Shown here one piece after another: positions 1 to 8,950 of a stretch of 64,000 bases of DNA (positions within the stretch are counted from its first letter, which is position 1; each line of letters starts with the position of its first letter). Below the pieces are notes generated by a model. It ran no database searches and was not told where the DNA came from. It saw nothing but the letters and a program-made list of their open reading frames with translations. The stretch spans positions 18,644-82,643 of the forward strand of contig JAHEXJ010000002.1 in assembly GCA_023252155.1 (NCBI GenBank), given 5' to 3'. The stretch comes from Actinomycetes bacterium. GTDB lineage: Bacteria; Actinomycetota; Actinomycetes; Nanopelagicales; Nanopelagicaceae. Position numbers and translations under genes: made by a program.

Positions 1-2
1 TT

Positions 3-632
3 GACGAACACGGGTTGTACATCCACCAAAGGCGCAAGAGATATTTTTCGATCCTCTTTGCCGTGGCGGCCTTTAGCGCTCTTGTTTCTTTTGCGCTCAC
101 GTGGGCGATAGTTTCATCGAGGCCGGTTAAAGTTACTTTTTCTCTCCCTTCAGCCACAAGTAGCACGGCGGCGACTACGCCCGTGGCTACCAACCCTAAT
201 TCAACGGGTCAGACAGCATTGACTGAAAGCCAATTGAAGGCCGAGGTCAAGAATGTTGGCGGAGCAATCTTCTGGGCTGGTGCGCAATCTGGCGCGTTAT
301 ATACCTACAATCACATAGCTGCTGGCGAGGACTACATCCGGTATCTACCAAACGGCCAAGGACTAACCGATAAGACTCAGAACTACCGAGTAATCGCCAC
401 TTATAAGGAAGCTACTGCGTACGACACGATCGTCGCGGCCGGCAAGAAAAAGACGGGTGTGAGCCTTACAAATCCGGATGGTTCTGTAATCTATTATTCA
501 AATGCGACTCCCACCCATGTTTATATGGCGTTTAAGGGTTTTGGTTATCAGATAGAAATTTTTGATCCCATCCCAGGAGCATCGCTGAAGTTGGCGACTA
601 CGCCGGGAGCCGTCGTAAATCTTCTCAAATGA
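3..632 (+). CDS. Membrane-anchored protein of unknown function, 5' end cut by window
   Basis: The frame is open to the left edge. A TTG at 15 could be a start, but the frame continues upstream without a stop, so the true N-terminus is probably outside the window. A basic cytoplasmic stretch (HQRRKR) precedes one hydrophobic segment of about 20 residues. A Ser/Thr/Ala-rich linker follows, then an exported domain of about 140 residues. This predicts a type II single-pass protein. I recognise no family or motif. It lies 24 bases upstream of a membrane protein with a signal-peptidase-like fold and is probably in the same operon, so a surface role is possible but not shown. Confidence 0.6.
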   Translation, partial: DEHGLYIHQRRKRYFSILFAVAAFSALVSFALTWAIVSSRPVKVTFSLPSATSSTAATTPVATNPNSTGQTALTESQLKAEVKNVGGAIFWAGAQSGALYTYNHIAAGEDYIRYLPNGQGLTDKTQNYRVIATYKEATAYDTIVAAGKKKTGVSLTNPDGSVIYYSNATPTHVYMAFKGFGYQIEIFDPIPGASLKLATTPGAVVNLLK

Positions 633-656
633 TCTCCGACAAGAAAGGAGTGAAGA

Positions 657-1679
657 ATGATGACTGACGAAAACACCCCTAATTCAAAAGCGTTCCATCC
701 TGATGAAACTCCGGGGTCGGATTCCAAAAAAGGGCAGATGCTTGTCATCTACCTGCCAGAAGGTTCGGTGATCGTTGATCGCACGGAAATGAGTAACCCG
801 CCAGTATATGAACCTGTCGTGGAGCGCTCTGTCCCTGCGCCCGCCGTAGTTTCGGCCCCGGAAGTGGCTCCAACTGCAGCCGTTATTCCAACTCCCCATT
901 TGGTCCAACCTCCGCACCAAGTCACTTTAGAAGAGATTGTCCACCTAGTCGTTGAAGAAATTTTGCGAACCAGTAAAGATTCAGGACTTTTGAATCAGCC
1001 GGCGGAAAACAAAGTTTCGCCGATTGCTGTGCAACAACCACCACGGAAATCCGAATTGGCCGAGGAAGTCACTTCGTTAAGTCGTCCCACATTGAATCCA
1101 CGACGTGTTGCTACCCCTGTCGCACCCTCGCATCTTGGGCGAATGCATTTTCGAAAGCGTCGCCAACTAAATTGGGTGCACGGTGTAAATACACTTTTCG
1201 TCGCATTCGTGGTGGTTGTCTCACTGATACCAGCTATCTTGTCCTCGGTTTATGGAGTGGCGATATTTGCGTCCAAAACGCCACATCCAAGTGCAATGAT
1301 TGCCACGGGCGATCTCATTGTTAGCCGCGCGCTCCCTGCCTCTGATCTTAAAGTCAACGATGTCATTTTGGTGCGAGACGCAAATTCATGGCACCTAGAC
1401 GTTCGTCAAGTCACTTCAAGTTCGAGTGCTTCTGGAACGACAACCCTTGCCACAACGACAACTGGAGGGACGGCTACGGAAAAGACTTATGCGATGCCTA
1501 TAGGCACGACGGCATATCGAGTTTCAACCATAATTCCGAAACTTGGGTATATCCCGATGTTATTTGCGTCAACATTTGTCAAGGTTGTAGGCGGGTTCTT
1601 TATTCTGTTGCTCAATCTGGTTGTCCATTATCGTCGTTCTCGTCGGCGAGTCCGGCAGGCATTTGCTCAGCAGATTTAA
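657..1679 (+). CDS. Two-TM membrane protein with degenerate S26 signal-peptidase-like domain
   Basis: The start is ATG at 657, with AAAGGAG at 644-650. The protein has 340 residues: a cytoplasmic N-terminal region rich in Pro/Val/Ala (about 1-170), a hydrophobic segment near 176-203, an extracytoplasmic domain, a second hydrophobic segment near 305-325 and a very basic tail. The extracytoplasmic part resembles the SipW/archaeal type signal peptidase fold: a GDLIVSR stretch, then LKVNDVILVRD, then IPKLGYIP before the last membrane segment. The usual SM-P-T active-site serine context and the THRV motif are not clear, so it may be a non-catalytic relative. The protein at 56250-56996 on the minus strand is a shorter paralogue. 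The S26 assignment is inference. Confidence 0.6.
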   Translation: MMTDENTPNSKAFHPDETPGSDSKKGQMLVIYLPEGSVIVDRTEMSNPPVYEPVVERSVPAPAVVSAPEVAPTAAVIPTPHLVQPPHQVTLEEIVHLVVEEILRTSKDSGLLNQPAENKVSPIAVQQPPRKSELAEEVTSLSRPTLNPRRVATPVAPSHLGRMHFRKRRQLNWVHGVNTLFVAFVVVVSLIPAILSSVYGVAIFASKTPHPSAMIATGDLIVSRALPASDLKVNDVILVRDANSWHLDVRQVTSSSSASGTTTLATTTTGGTATEKTYAMPIGTTAYRVSTIIPKLGYIPMLFASTFVKVVGGFFILLLNLVVHYRRSRRRVRQAFAQQI

Positions 1680-1685
1680 TTGCGT

Positions 1686-2303
1686 ATGAGTTCCCCGGAG
1701 CCAGCGCCATTTAGTTCCCTTGCATACTGGCGAAATAGATATGCGAAAGGTCAGAACTCCGGTAGCGGCTCCTATGGACTAGTGGCTGAGTTCAAAGCCA
1801 AAGCCCTCAATGCGTTCATTCATGATAATTCGATCTCGCGCTGCATAGAGTTTGGGTCCGGTGATGGAAATCAGCTGGGTCTAATGAATATTCCTACGTA
1901 TTTGGGATTGGATGTTGCCCCAGATGCGGTGAAATTATGTATTAATAAATACCAGAATGATGCTTCCAAAAGTTTTGCCCTTTATGATCCCAAGTACTTT
2001 GTCAACAATGCCTTTATTCAGGCGGACCTGACCCTTTCGATGGACGTGATACTCCATCTCATCGAGGACGAGATTTATGAGGATTACATGAGCGTCCTTT
2101 TCGGTGCTTCGACGAAGCACGTGGCGATTTTCACGACGGCGACAGACAATCAACCAGCAAAAATGGCGCCACATAATAAGTTTCGCGATCATCGACCATG
2201 GGTGCGCGCATTTGCTCCAAATTTCAGGGAAGTAAGTTCAGTGTTAATACCTCATGAATTGGGATACCCAGAAGGCACAGGATTCTATTTTTATTCGAAT
2301 TAG
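1686..2303 (+). CDS. Class I SAM-dependent methyltransferase-like protein
   Basis: About 205 residues. The SAM-binding motif I is visible as IEFGSGDGNQLG near residues 45-56, followed by a YLGLDVAPDAV stretch typical of the second strand with its acidic residue. This supports a small Rossmann-type methyltransferase; the substrate is unknown. An in-frame TTG lies at 1680, directly after the stop of the preceding gene. I chose the ATG two codons later. Neither has a convincing ribosome binding site, so translation is probably coupled to the upstream gene. It ends the short first operon. Confidence 0.6.
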   Translation: MSSPEPAPFSSLAYWRNRYAKGQNSGSGSYGLVAEFKAKALNAFIHDNSISRCIEFGSGDGNQLGLMNIPTYLGLDVAPDAVKLCINKYQNDASKSFALYDPKYFVNNAFIQADLTLSMDVILHLIEDEIYEDYMSVLFGASTKHVAIFTTATDNQPAKMAPHNKFRDHRPWVRAFAPNFREVSSVLIPHELGYPEGTGFYFYSN

Positions 2304-2422
2304 TATCGTAAATGGACAAAAAATCGCATATATAACGAAAGTTAATTTAAATTCTTCACGCCATTTACCCTTTGGCCATAGACAGTTTGCCGACCATGCA
2401 CGATGATTTGGGCAAGAATTAC

Positions 2423-2443
2423 GGAAGGACCCCCCGGCCTTCC
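2423..2443 (+). promoter_or_regulatory. Short hairpin in the leader of the ABC transporter operon
   Basis: GGAAGG at 2423-2428 pairs with CCTTCC at 2438-2443 around a C-rich loop, about 30 bases before the GTG start at 2473. It lies in the 169-base gap before the importer operon, which also holds AT-rich sequence near 2335-2355 suited to a promoter. No U-tract follows the hairpin, so it is not a clear terminator. A role in mRNA stability or leader regulation is possible. Confidence 0.3.
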
Positions 2444-2472
2444 CCAACTTTGACATAAAGAAAGGTACATAC

Positions 2473-3666
2473 GTGTCCAAAAAAGTAAGAGTTCTCTCTG
2501 GAGCGCTTGGCTTGATTCTGGCGACCACCGCCCTTGCCGCGATGCCAGCAAATGCCGCGGTTAATTCCGCGACAGCCCCTAATGCCTCAGCGTTTGGTGG
2601 AATAGCGAAGTTGATTAAGGCTGCCCAAAAAGAAGGCACCTTAAACCTCATCGCAACCCCACGCGACTGGGCTGACTATGGCGACGCCATGGACATTATG
2701 ACCAACGTTTTCGGAATCAAGATTGTTAGCGACAACCCAGACGGATCATCCGCCCAGGAAATTGAAGCAATTAAGACAACGAAGAACATGACAAAGATGC
2801 CAGACGTTGTCGACATTGGTCTTTCTCACGTTGCAGAAGCAACCGGTTTGTTCGCAAACTACAAAGTACGCAACTGGATCGACATTCCTAAGGCTTGGAA
2901 AGATCCATCAGGTAACTGGTACGGCGCTTACACAGGCAGCATTGCACTGTGCTACGACTCATCCGTAACTCCTGCGCCAACATCGATTGCCAGCCTTGAT
3001 AACCCTGCTTACAAGAACATGTTCGCAATTCAAGGCGATCCAACTGCTGCTCAGCAAGCATTGATTTCAGTCTTTGCAGTTGCCGTTGCTAAGGGCGGAG
3101 GCCTAACCAACATTCAAAAGGGAGTCGACTTCTTCCACAAGTTGAAGTCAGAAGGCATCTTCGTTCCTGTAGTTGCTAACGCAACATCGTTTGCATCGGG
3201 TTCATTCAAGATCAATCTCGGATGGGACTACAACGCTTCTGGCTTTATTGCCCAGGCAGCCACCATTGGAAAGACCGTCAAGTGCGTCTATCCAAAGGAT
3301 GCAAACGTTGCTGGTACTCCATACGTGCTTGCGATCAACAAGACCGCTCCACACCCTGCAGCAGCTCGTCTCTGGGAAGAACTGATGTTCTCTGAAGTCA
3401 ACGGCAAGTTGGCTAGCGAGTTCACCTCAGCAGACAAGGCTCTTCCATTGGATCAGCAGTTTGCATTGGCTATGGGCGGACAGAACACCTATGTAATGGG
3501 TGGGGCAACGCCAATCACCAACGTCCAGATGATTCGAAAGGGCACAAAGACAGCGCCTGCTAAGGCTGTTGGAGTTCCTTCGGGCCTGCCAAAGTCTGTT
3601 CTACCAACCTTGGCTCAACAGGCAACGGCTACGGATGTGCTAAAGACCGCCTGGCCAAAGATCTGA
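2473..3666 (+). CDS. ABC transporter periplasmic solute-binding protein (PotD/iron-type)
   Basis: The start is GTG at 2473, preceded by AAAGAAAGG. The N-terminus is a Sec signal peptide: SKK basic start, hydrophobic core LSGALGLILATTALAA, cleavage near AMPANAA. No lipobox cysteine is seen. The mature part resembles group 1 extracellular solute-binding proteins of the spermidine/putrescine, iron and 2-aminoethylphosphonate type. It is followed by two permeases and an ATPase with overlapping ends, so this is the binding protein of a complete importer. Substrate cannot be read from the sequence. The nearby metallophosphoesterase hints at a phosphorus-containing ligand, which is speculative. Confidence 0.8.
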   Translation: MSKKVRVLSGALGLILATTALAAMPANAAVNSATAPNASAFGGIAKLIKAAQKEGTLNLIATPRDWADYGDAMDIMTNVFGIKIVSDNPDGSSAQEIEAIKTTKNMTKMPDVVDIGLSHVAEATGLFANYKVRNWIDIPKAWKDPSGNWYGAYTGSIALCYDSSVTPAPTSIASLDNPAYKNMFAIQGDPTAAQQALISVFAVAVAKGGGLTNIQKGVDFFHKLKSEGIFVPVVANATSFASGSFKINLGWDYNASGFIAQAATIGKTVKCVYPKDANVAGTPYVLAINKTAPHPAAARLWEELMFSEVNGKLASEFTSADKALPLDQQFALAMGGQNTYVMGGATPITNVQMIRKGTKTAPAKAVGVPSGLPKSVLPTLAQQATATDVLKTAWPKI

Positions 3667-3676
3667 GGTCAGCAAT

Positions 3677-4591
3677 TTGTCACAAGTAGTGACGGATCGG
3701 ACCGGTTCCCGAAAGGGGGCCGGTCCGCTCCAATACAAAGCAGGCAAAGCACGTAAGGGCACTTTCAAGTCCCTTCTGCCCCTTCTTCCCTTTTTGGCCT
3801 TTGTCGCTTATTTCCTTGTCTTTCCGCTGACGTACATTGTTCGCGACGCGTTCTTAAGTAATGACGGTCATTTCACCTGGGATAACTTCGCAGAATGCTT
3901 CAAAGGCGTATATGGGCATTCCTTTTATGTGTCGATTCGCCTATCTGTGATTTCCGCTCTCATTGGAGCAGTTGCGGGTTCACTAATCGCCAGCGCAATC
4001 GTAAAGACCGGCTCTCGGACTCGAAGAGCAGTTGCGGCCACGGCCTCTGTTCTCGCGAATACTGGTGGCGTCCCTCTTGCATTCATGTTTATGGCGGCCT
4101 TCGGTGCTGAAGGTTTGGTGACTAAGTCGCTCAAGGCCATAGGTTGGAATATTTACGCAGGTTCATTCACTCTTTTCTCCGCTACTGGCATCATTCTTGT
4201 TTATTGTTTTTTTCAGATCCCCCTCATGGTTTTGATCTTCACTCCTGCGCTGGAGAATGTGAAACCAGAGTGGCGAGAAGCAAATGACTCCCTAGGAGGC
4301 ACACGTAGGTCGTACTTCACAAGAATTGCTGTGCCACTTCTTTTTCCGGCTTTTCTATCCACTTCGCTGTTGCTATTCGCGAATTCCTTTTCGGCGTACG
4401 CAACCGCCCGTGCAATGACTGCCGGCACCCTTCCACTCATGCCGCTGTTAATCGGTAACTTGGTCGATGGGAACGTTATTGCAAATCAAGAGCATTTGGG
4501 TCACGCCATGGCAGTATCTATGATTGGCGTTTCCATCATTGTCATGTCCATCTATTTGGCGGTCTTACGTTTTTCAAGGGTGAAGCGATGA
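3677..4591 (+). CDS. ABC transporter permease, PotB/ThiP-like
   Basis: The start is a TTG at 3677 with GAGG at 3664-3667. The protein has 304 residues: a cytoplasmic N-terminus, then about six hydrophobic segments beginning LLPLLPFLAFVAYFLVFPL. The coupling (EAA-type) loop is seen as WREANDSLGGTRRSYFTRIAVPLLFPAF near residues 198-225. This is typical of the BPD_transp_1 permease that contacts the ATPase. It overlaps the next permease by four bases (ATGA), so the two are translationally coupled halves of one importer. Confidence 0.85.
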   Translation: MSQVVTDRTGSRKGAGPLQYKAGKARKGTFKSLLPLLPFLAFVAYFLVFPLTYIVRDAFLSNDGHFTWDNFAECFKGVYGHSFYVSIRLSVISALIGAVAGSLIASAIVKTGSRTRRAVAATASVLANTGGVPLAFMFMAAFGAEGLVTKSLKAIGWNIYAGSFTLFSATGIILVYCFFQIPLMVLIFTPALENVKPEWREANDSLGGTRRSYFTRIAVPLLFPAFLSTSLLLFANSFSAYATARAMTAGTLPLMPLLIGNLVDGNVIANQEHLGHAMAVSMIGVSIIVMSIYLAVLRFSRVKR

Positions 4592-5367
4592 AGAAGAAAC
4601 TCAATGCCCTCAACTATCTTGTGCTTCTTGGCGCAAGTGCTTTCTTCATTTTCCCGATCATCGGCGCTACGGAATTTTCTCTCCGCGCAAACGGTGCGAC
4701 AACTCATAATTTCTCGAACTTTCAATGGGCGATTCAGCAAGATGGTTTCAAGACCAATCTTGGGGTGTCCTTAAGGCTAGCGATCTTGACGGCGATAGCA
4801 GTACTGGTTCTGATGGTTCCGACAATTGTCTATCTTCACTTAGGCGGAGCTCGATGGAAAAGGCTTATCGAGTTCATCTGCCTGGTACCTCTTGTCGTCC
4901 CTGTCATTTCATTTGCACTTGGCGTTTCGACAGCATTCCCAACCTTCCTTCAATCCACAGTCTATGAGCTCTCATTCCTATACGTGATTATTTCCATGCC
5001 CTACACATATCGTGCACTAGATGTTGGACTGTCATCAATTCCTCTTGTGACTTTGGTGGAGGCCTCTCGCGCTTCAGGTGCTTCGATGAGGCAGACGTTG
5101 ATGTTCGTCATAGTTCCCACGATCCGAAGTGCAGTTAATGGTGCGATATTTTTGGCGGTGGCACTTTCGTTGGGCGAATTCACTCTGGCTGTTATTCTGC
5201 ACTGGGATACGTTCCCGACTTGGATTGCAAATATCTCCCAAGGGCATATTTTGGCGGCGATTGCGCTATCAGTGCTGTCCTTAGTCGGAGCCTGGTTAAT
5301 CGTTCTAGTATTTGCAATTGCTCCCAAATCCTTTCGTTCCAATAAAGCTCAGGAGGCTGCAGCGTGA
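4588..5367 (+). CDS. ABC transporter permease, PotC-like
   Basis: A 259-residue polytopic protein with about six hydrophobic segments and an EAA-type loop reading VEASRASGASMRQTLMFVIVPTIR. It starts at the ATG that overlaps the stop of the preceding permease and ends in a GTGA overlap with the ATPase. With its partner it forms the membrane channel of the importer that starts at 2473. Confidence 0.85.
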   Translation: MKKKLNALNYLVLLGASAFFIFPIIGATEFSLRANGATTHNFSNFQWAIQQDGFKTNLGVSLRLAILTAIAVLVLMVPTIVYLHLGGARWKRLIEFICLVPLVVPVISFALGVSTAFPTFLQSTVYELSFLYVIISMPYTYRALDVGLSSIPLVTLVEASRASGASMRQTLMFVIVPTIRSAVNGAIFLAVALSLGEFTLAVILHWDTFPTWIANISQGHILAAIALSVLSLVGAWLIVLVFAIAPKSFRSNKAQEAAA

Positions 5368-6431
5368 CAACGGAGAATAGAGTTTCTGTTCAACTTAAAG
5401 GTCTTCGCAAGGTGTATGGAGACGCCGTCGCGCTCGAGAACTTCAGCCTCGAATTGGCACCTGGTGAGTTAGTCGCGTTGCTCGGTCCATCTGGTTGCGG
5501 AAAGACGACCGCTCTTCGTATTTTGGCCGGCTTGGACACAGATCACGAGGGTCAGATCATTATTAATGGCAAGGACATCGCCAGTGTTCCCGCGAACAAG
5601 CGGAATATGGGAATGGTTTTTCAGGCTTACTCGCTCTTTCCAACAATGACGGTGGAGGAGAACGTCGCGTACGGATTGCGTGTACGTAAAGTCGATCGCG
5701 AAAAGCGTCGAGCAAAGGCACAAGAATTGCTTGAACTCGTCGGGCTCGGAAGCATGGGTAATCGTCTTGCCCACCAACTTTCCGGTGGCCAGCAACAGCG
5801 AGTGGCCCTGGCGCGCGCCTTGGCCATTGAGCCCAACGTTCTGCTCTTGGACGAGCCCCTTTCGGCTTTGGACGCGCAAGTTCGTACCCAGCTTCGTGAT
5901 GAAATCAAAAGAATCCAGACGGAAGTTGGAACCACAACGCTATTCGTCACACACGATCAGGAAGAGGCGATGGCCATCGCTGATCGCGTAGGAGTAATGC
6001 GCCACGGAGTCCTCGAGCAATGCGCACCACCGCAAGAGGTCTACCTCAATCCCACAAACGTTAAAGTTGCAAAGTTCGTCGGCGCGATGAATCTACTTCC
6101 CGCGGAAATTGTTTCATCGACCGAGTTGCGAGTTTTCGGCCACACGGTCGCACTGAGGGCCTCCGACACAGGCGCGCCATCCGGCAAGACAGGAATGGCA
6201 CTCGTCCGACCCGAGCAGTTGTCATTGAAACTGGGCGACGGTAAAGGACCGGCAAGTGCAACTGTTGTCAGTCGCACGTTCCTAGGTCCGCTAACGCGAA
6301 TCTCCGCGAGGATGATTTCGGATTCGAGCACACTCTTTATTTCTATGCCAAGTGCGCAGGCGCTGCAGTTTGTCGAAGGCTCAACGGTCGACGTTGATAT
6401 CCACGCGACTTCCGTTCTGCTAGATGCTTAG
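5364..6431 (+). CDS. ABC transporter ATP-binding protein, PotA family
   Basis: The GTG start overlaps the stop of the permease gene. The 355-residue protein has Walker A GPSGCGKTT near 37-45, a Q-loop in VFQAYSLFPTMTVEENV, signature LSGGQQQR, Walker B LLLDEPLSALD and the switch histidine in VTHDQEEA. A C-terminal TOBE-like region follows from about residue 240 (VRPEQLSLKLG). This layout is that of CUT1/PotA-type importer ATPases. Its stop lies three bases from the stop of the convergent metallophosphoesterase and no terminator is apparent between them. Confidence 0.9.
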   Translation: MTTENRVSVQLKGLRKVYGDAVALENFSLELAPGELVALLGPSGCGKTTALRILAGLDTDHEGQIIINGKDIASVPANKRNMGMVFQAYSLFPTMTVEENVAYGLRVRKVDREKRRAKAQELLELVGLGSMGNRLAHQLSGGQQQRVALARALAIEPNVLLLDEPLSALDAQVRTQLRDEIKRIQTEVGTTTLFVTHDQEEAMAIADRVGVMRHGVLEQCAPPQEVYLNPTNVKVAKFVGAMNLLPAEIVSSTELRVFGHTVALRASDTGAPSGKTGMALVRPEQLSLKLGDGKGPASATVVSRTFLGPLTRISARMISDSSTLFISMPSAQALQFVEGSTVDVDIHATSVLLDA

Positions 6432-6434
6432 TTT

Positions 6435-7991
6435 CTAGCGCTTACTAATTCGTAGGACGGTATTCCTCGCTTCGGGGATCCCTTCGTACCATCGAAATCC
6501 GTGCTTCGCACCGAGTTCTTCACGTCTTTGCCAGACATTGGCGCTAAGAACTCGCGATAACGCTGCGATCTCCACGGGAGTCTGCGCCCTCGCGTAATCG
6601 TTGCCTGCAAAGTGGTCGACAATCGTGAGACCGATATAGATATCTCCATCTTCTGCTCTGACGACTTCAACTGTGCGCGATTGCTGGGGCCAGTCAACAT
6701 GTGAGGCAGTTTCAACCTGCCAGAACCCAGAAACTCCTTCTTCTGAACCTATCCACTCGACATGATGGCGATGCTCATGTCCTGCAAGCCAGAGGATTAC
6801 CTGCGGGTACTTCAAGAGCATCTCTTTGATTTCATCGCGACAAACCCGACGCCCAATCGGAGCGTAATCATTGAACATCAGCATCAGCGGGTGGTGCGAC
6901 GAGAGAATAACCGGCTTAGTGGAATTAGATATTTCTCCTTCGAGCCAGACAAATTGAGTTTCATCAAGCGAGCCTTGCCACCCACCAAATTGGTTGACGC
7001 TATCGATAACAATCAACTTCACTGCCCCGAGATCGGTCGAGTAATACATTGTTCTTGTGTCGACGTTTTGTTGGTTAAACCCGTGACCAATTGGCGCACC
7101 GGGGGAGGTGAGATGCAGTGCGGCGAATTGCCCCCGATCGAGGGCACGGCGTTCGACATCGGCGGCTACTACGACATAGGCAGCATCACTGGAGGCCGGA
7201 TAATCGGCTGGCCCTACCTCATTGAATGCGCCAAGCGTTTCTTCCAGAGTCATCGACGAAGGTAAGGACTCATATCGTCGATCACCCATCATTTCGACGT
7301 TTGTGCCTTCATTTGGAGTTACGGTGCCTTGCAGCAACGCATCATGATTGCCATGCACGGCAAACCATGGAACGTCTAATCCCGTTGCAACAAAAGGTGT
7401 TCGGCAAGAATCAAGCAAACCAGGCACGATCGGGAATCCGTACTTTGCACGAGCATCGTCATCATCTTTGCCATCGGGTGTTCCGTGGGGATGCCAGTAC
7501 TTGGTGTCGTAGTGATCGGTGCCCTCGTCCATCACGCCTTCGTACTTCTCAAAGGTCCCCGAATCGGGACGTATTGGCTGACCATCAAGAAGAGCGAGGT
7601 ACCAATTCACTTCGTTGAGTTGCGCGTTATCCGTCGTATCACCAGAAACGATGGCTGCTTGTACCTGCTGACCCGATAAGGGACCAACGTTGATGCGATT
7701 GAGTGACTGAACCATCGATTCCACGACGTGTGGAGTGAGCATGGAATGGGGGCGATAAGTTCCGATCGTCCCGACTTGTTCGCGAATCGGACTATCTGGA
7801 TCGGCCCAGCGATCGAGGAATTCGGGACGTATTGGAGATTGTGCATCGCAAACATGTAAATCAGATAGATGGTGCATTACGAGAAGCACATCAAATTCTT
7901 TTGGAAATCTCTCTCCTAAATGTGGTGGGTTGGAAACTTCTTCGAGTTCACGCCAGCCTTTTTCATTTGGAACGCCACGTCTGAAAGCCAT
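6435..7991 (-). CDS. Metallophosphoesterase, PPA1498 type (TIGR03767-like)
   Basis: A 518-residue protein with calcineurin-like metal motifs spread out by long insertions: SDLHVCD near 42-48, SGDTTDN near 115-121, HGNHDALLQG near 213-222, SSHHPLML and GHEHRHHVEW towards the C-terminus. The wide spacing matches the family first described from Propionibacterium acnes PPA1498. Members of that family often carry a Tat signal. Here the N-terminus MAFRRGVPNEKGW has no hydrophobic core, so export is not supported. The natural substrate is unknown. It converges on the ABC importer, which may or may not be meaningful. Confidence 0.75.
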   Translation of the reverse strand: MAFRRGVPNEKGWRELEEVSNPPHLGERFPKEFDVLLVMHHLSDLHVCDAQSPIRPEFLDRWADPDSPIREQVGTIGTYRPHSMLTPHVVESMVQSLNRINVGPLSGQQVQAAIVSGDTTDNAQLNEVNWYLALLDGQPIRPDSGTFEKYEGVMDEGTDHYDTKYWHPHGTPDGKDDDDARAKYGFPIVPGLLDSCRTPFVATGLDVPWFAVHGNHDALLQGTVTPNEGTNVEMMGDRRYESLPSSMTLEETLGAFNEVGPADYPASSDAAYVVVAADVERRALDRGQFAALHLTSPGAPIGHGFNQQNVDTRTMYYSTDLGAVKLIVIDSVNQFGGWQGSLDETQFVWLEGEISNSTKPVILSSHHPLMLMFNDYAPIGRRVCRDEIKEMLLKYPQVILWLAGHEHRHHVEWIGSEEGVSGFWQVETASHVDWPQQSRTVEVVRAEDGDIYIGLTIVDHFAGNDYARAQTPVEIAALSRVLSANVWQRREELGAKHGFRWYEGIPEARNTVLRISKR

Positions 7992-8120
7992 GAGGGGTAG
8001 CCTAAAGGATTATTTCCTCACTTACGCTTGGAAATCTGGGTTTTTGATTGGCGACACGGTTGCTAAGGGATTACAGTGCAAATGACACATGAGATATGTG
8101 CCCCAACGAAAGGCACGAAA

Positions 8121-8288
8121 ATGACCGGAAAATTAGACCAAGCGAAGGGCCACGCGAAGCAAGCGATTGGCGACCTGACTGGAAGCAAGAAACTCACCGC
8201 CGAAGGAAAGATTGATGTCGCGGCTGGTAAGGCCAAGGAAGTAGTCGAAAAGGCCAGTAAGGCAGTAAAAGGCGCTACCAAAAAGTAA
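8121..8288 (+). CDS. CsbD-like small stress protein
   Basis: A 55-residue hydrophilic, Lys/Ala-rich protein starting MTGKLDQAKG with the repeated pattern GKxxQAKG, GDLTGxxKLxAEGK and AAGKAKE that marks the CsbD family. A longer reading frame with a GTG at 8076 exists. I chose ATG 8121 because the family begins at this point and a GAAAGGC sequence precedes it. CsbD proteins are general-stress proteins of unknown mechanism, under sigma-B control in Bacillus. No matching promoter is obvious here. Confidence 0.8.
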   Translation: MTGKLDQAKGHAKQAIGDLTGSKKLTAEGKIDVAAGKAKEVVEKASKAVKGATKK

Positions 8289-8313
8289 AGAATTCCTTCA
8301 ATAAGATACCTGC

Positions 8314-8946
8314 GTGATTATCGATGTCTGGGCTGACGTTGTATGCCCTTGGTGTTTTATTGGCCGACGCCGTTTGCAGAAAGCGCTTGCAGAATTCGCC
8401 CATCGAGATCAAGTAGTGGTGCGTCATCGCGCATTTCAACTCCAGCCCGAAATCGATGAGGTCGTGCCTACAACTCAGTACTTGGCCAGGAAATACGGCG
8501 CGCCAGAATCTCGAATTGCGGAAATGCAGGCCAACGTCTGTGCCATCGCCGACGGAGAGGGTCTTTGTTACAAACTTGATGAAACCCTGTCGGGAAATAC
8601 GGTAGATGCGCATCGGCTTCTTCTGATGGCGGCAGACATCGGCAAGCAGGACGAACTTCTTGAAGCTATGTTTCACGGCTATTTCGAAGCCGGAAAATCA
8701 CTCTTTACTCCTGGAGACTTGTTGGCCATTACCGACGAAGTCGGAATTAACCACCAACTTGCCACGAGCCTTCTCGTTTCAGATCAATATCGCGAACAAG
8801 TAGCCGAAGATGCCCGAATGGCGCATTCACTCGGTGCGAGCGGTGTGCCCTTCTTCGTCTTCGACATGAAGTTCGGCATCTCCGGCGCACAGCCGTTGGA
8901 AACGTTCGCGCAAACCCTTGAGGCGGCTTGGAAAGAGTCCGCTTAA
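8314..8946 (+). CDS. DsbA family oxidoreductase, FrnE-like
   Basis: The start is GTG at 8314. The 210-residue protein begins MIIDVWADVVCPWCFIGRRRL: a thioredoxin-fold strand leading to a CPWC redox motif at residues 11-14. The rest is a helical insertion and the cis-Pro region GASGVPFFVFD near residue 170, as in FrnE/2-hydroxychromene-2-carboxylate isomerase-like DsbA proteins. There is no signal peptide, so it acts in the cytoplasm. Likely a thiol oxidoreductase or isomerase; substrate unknown. It converges on the SRPBCC gene, ending four bases from that stop. Confidence 0.8.
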   Translation: MIIDVWADVVCPWCFIGRRRLQKALAEFAHRDQVVVRHRAFQLQPEIDEVVPTTQYLARKYGAPESRIAEMQANVCAIADGEGLCYKLDETLSGNTVDAHRLLLMAADIGKQDELLEAMFHGYFEAGKSLFTPGDLLAITDEVGINHQLATSLLVSDQYREQVAEDARMAHSLGASGVPFFVFDMKFGISGAQPLETFAQTLEAAWKESA

Positions 8947-8950
8947 GGTT

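Noticed and set aside
1388..1714. Plus-strand open frame of about 108 codons overlapping the S26-like gene
   Set aside because: It lies inside the better-supported membrane protein gene in another frame, has no ribosome site and reads as low-complexity, unlike any known family.
2423..2443. 6C-type actinobacterial RNA
   Set aside because: Only one C-rich loop is present; that RNA has two stem-loops each with a run of C.
5469..5879. Antisense open frame of 136 codons within the PotA-like ATPase
   Set aside because: It mirrors a clear ABC ATPase with intact motifs; a shadow frame.
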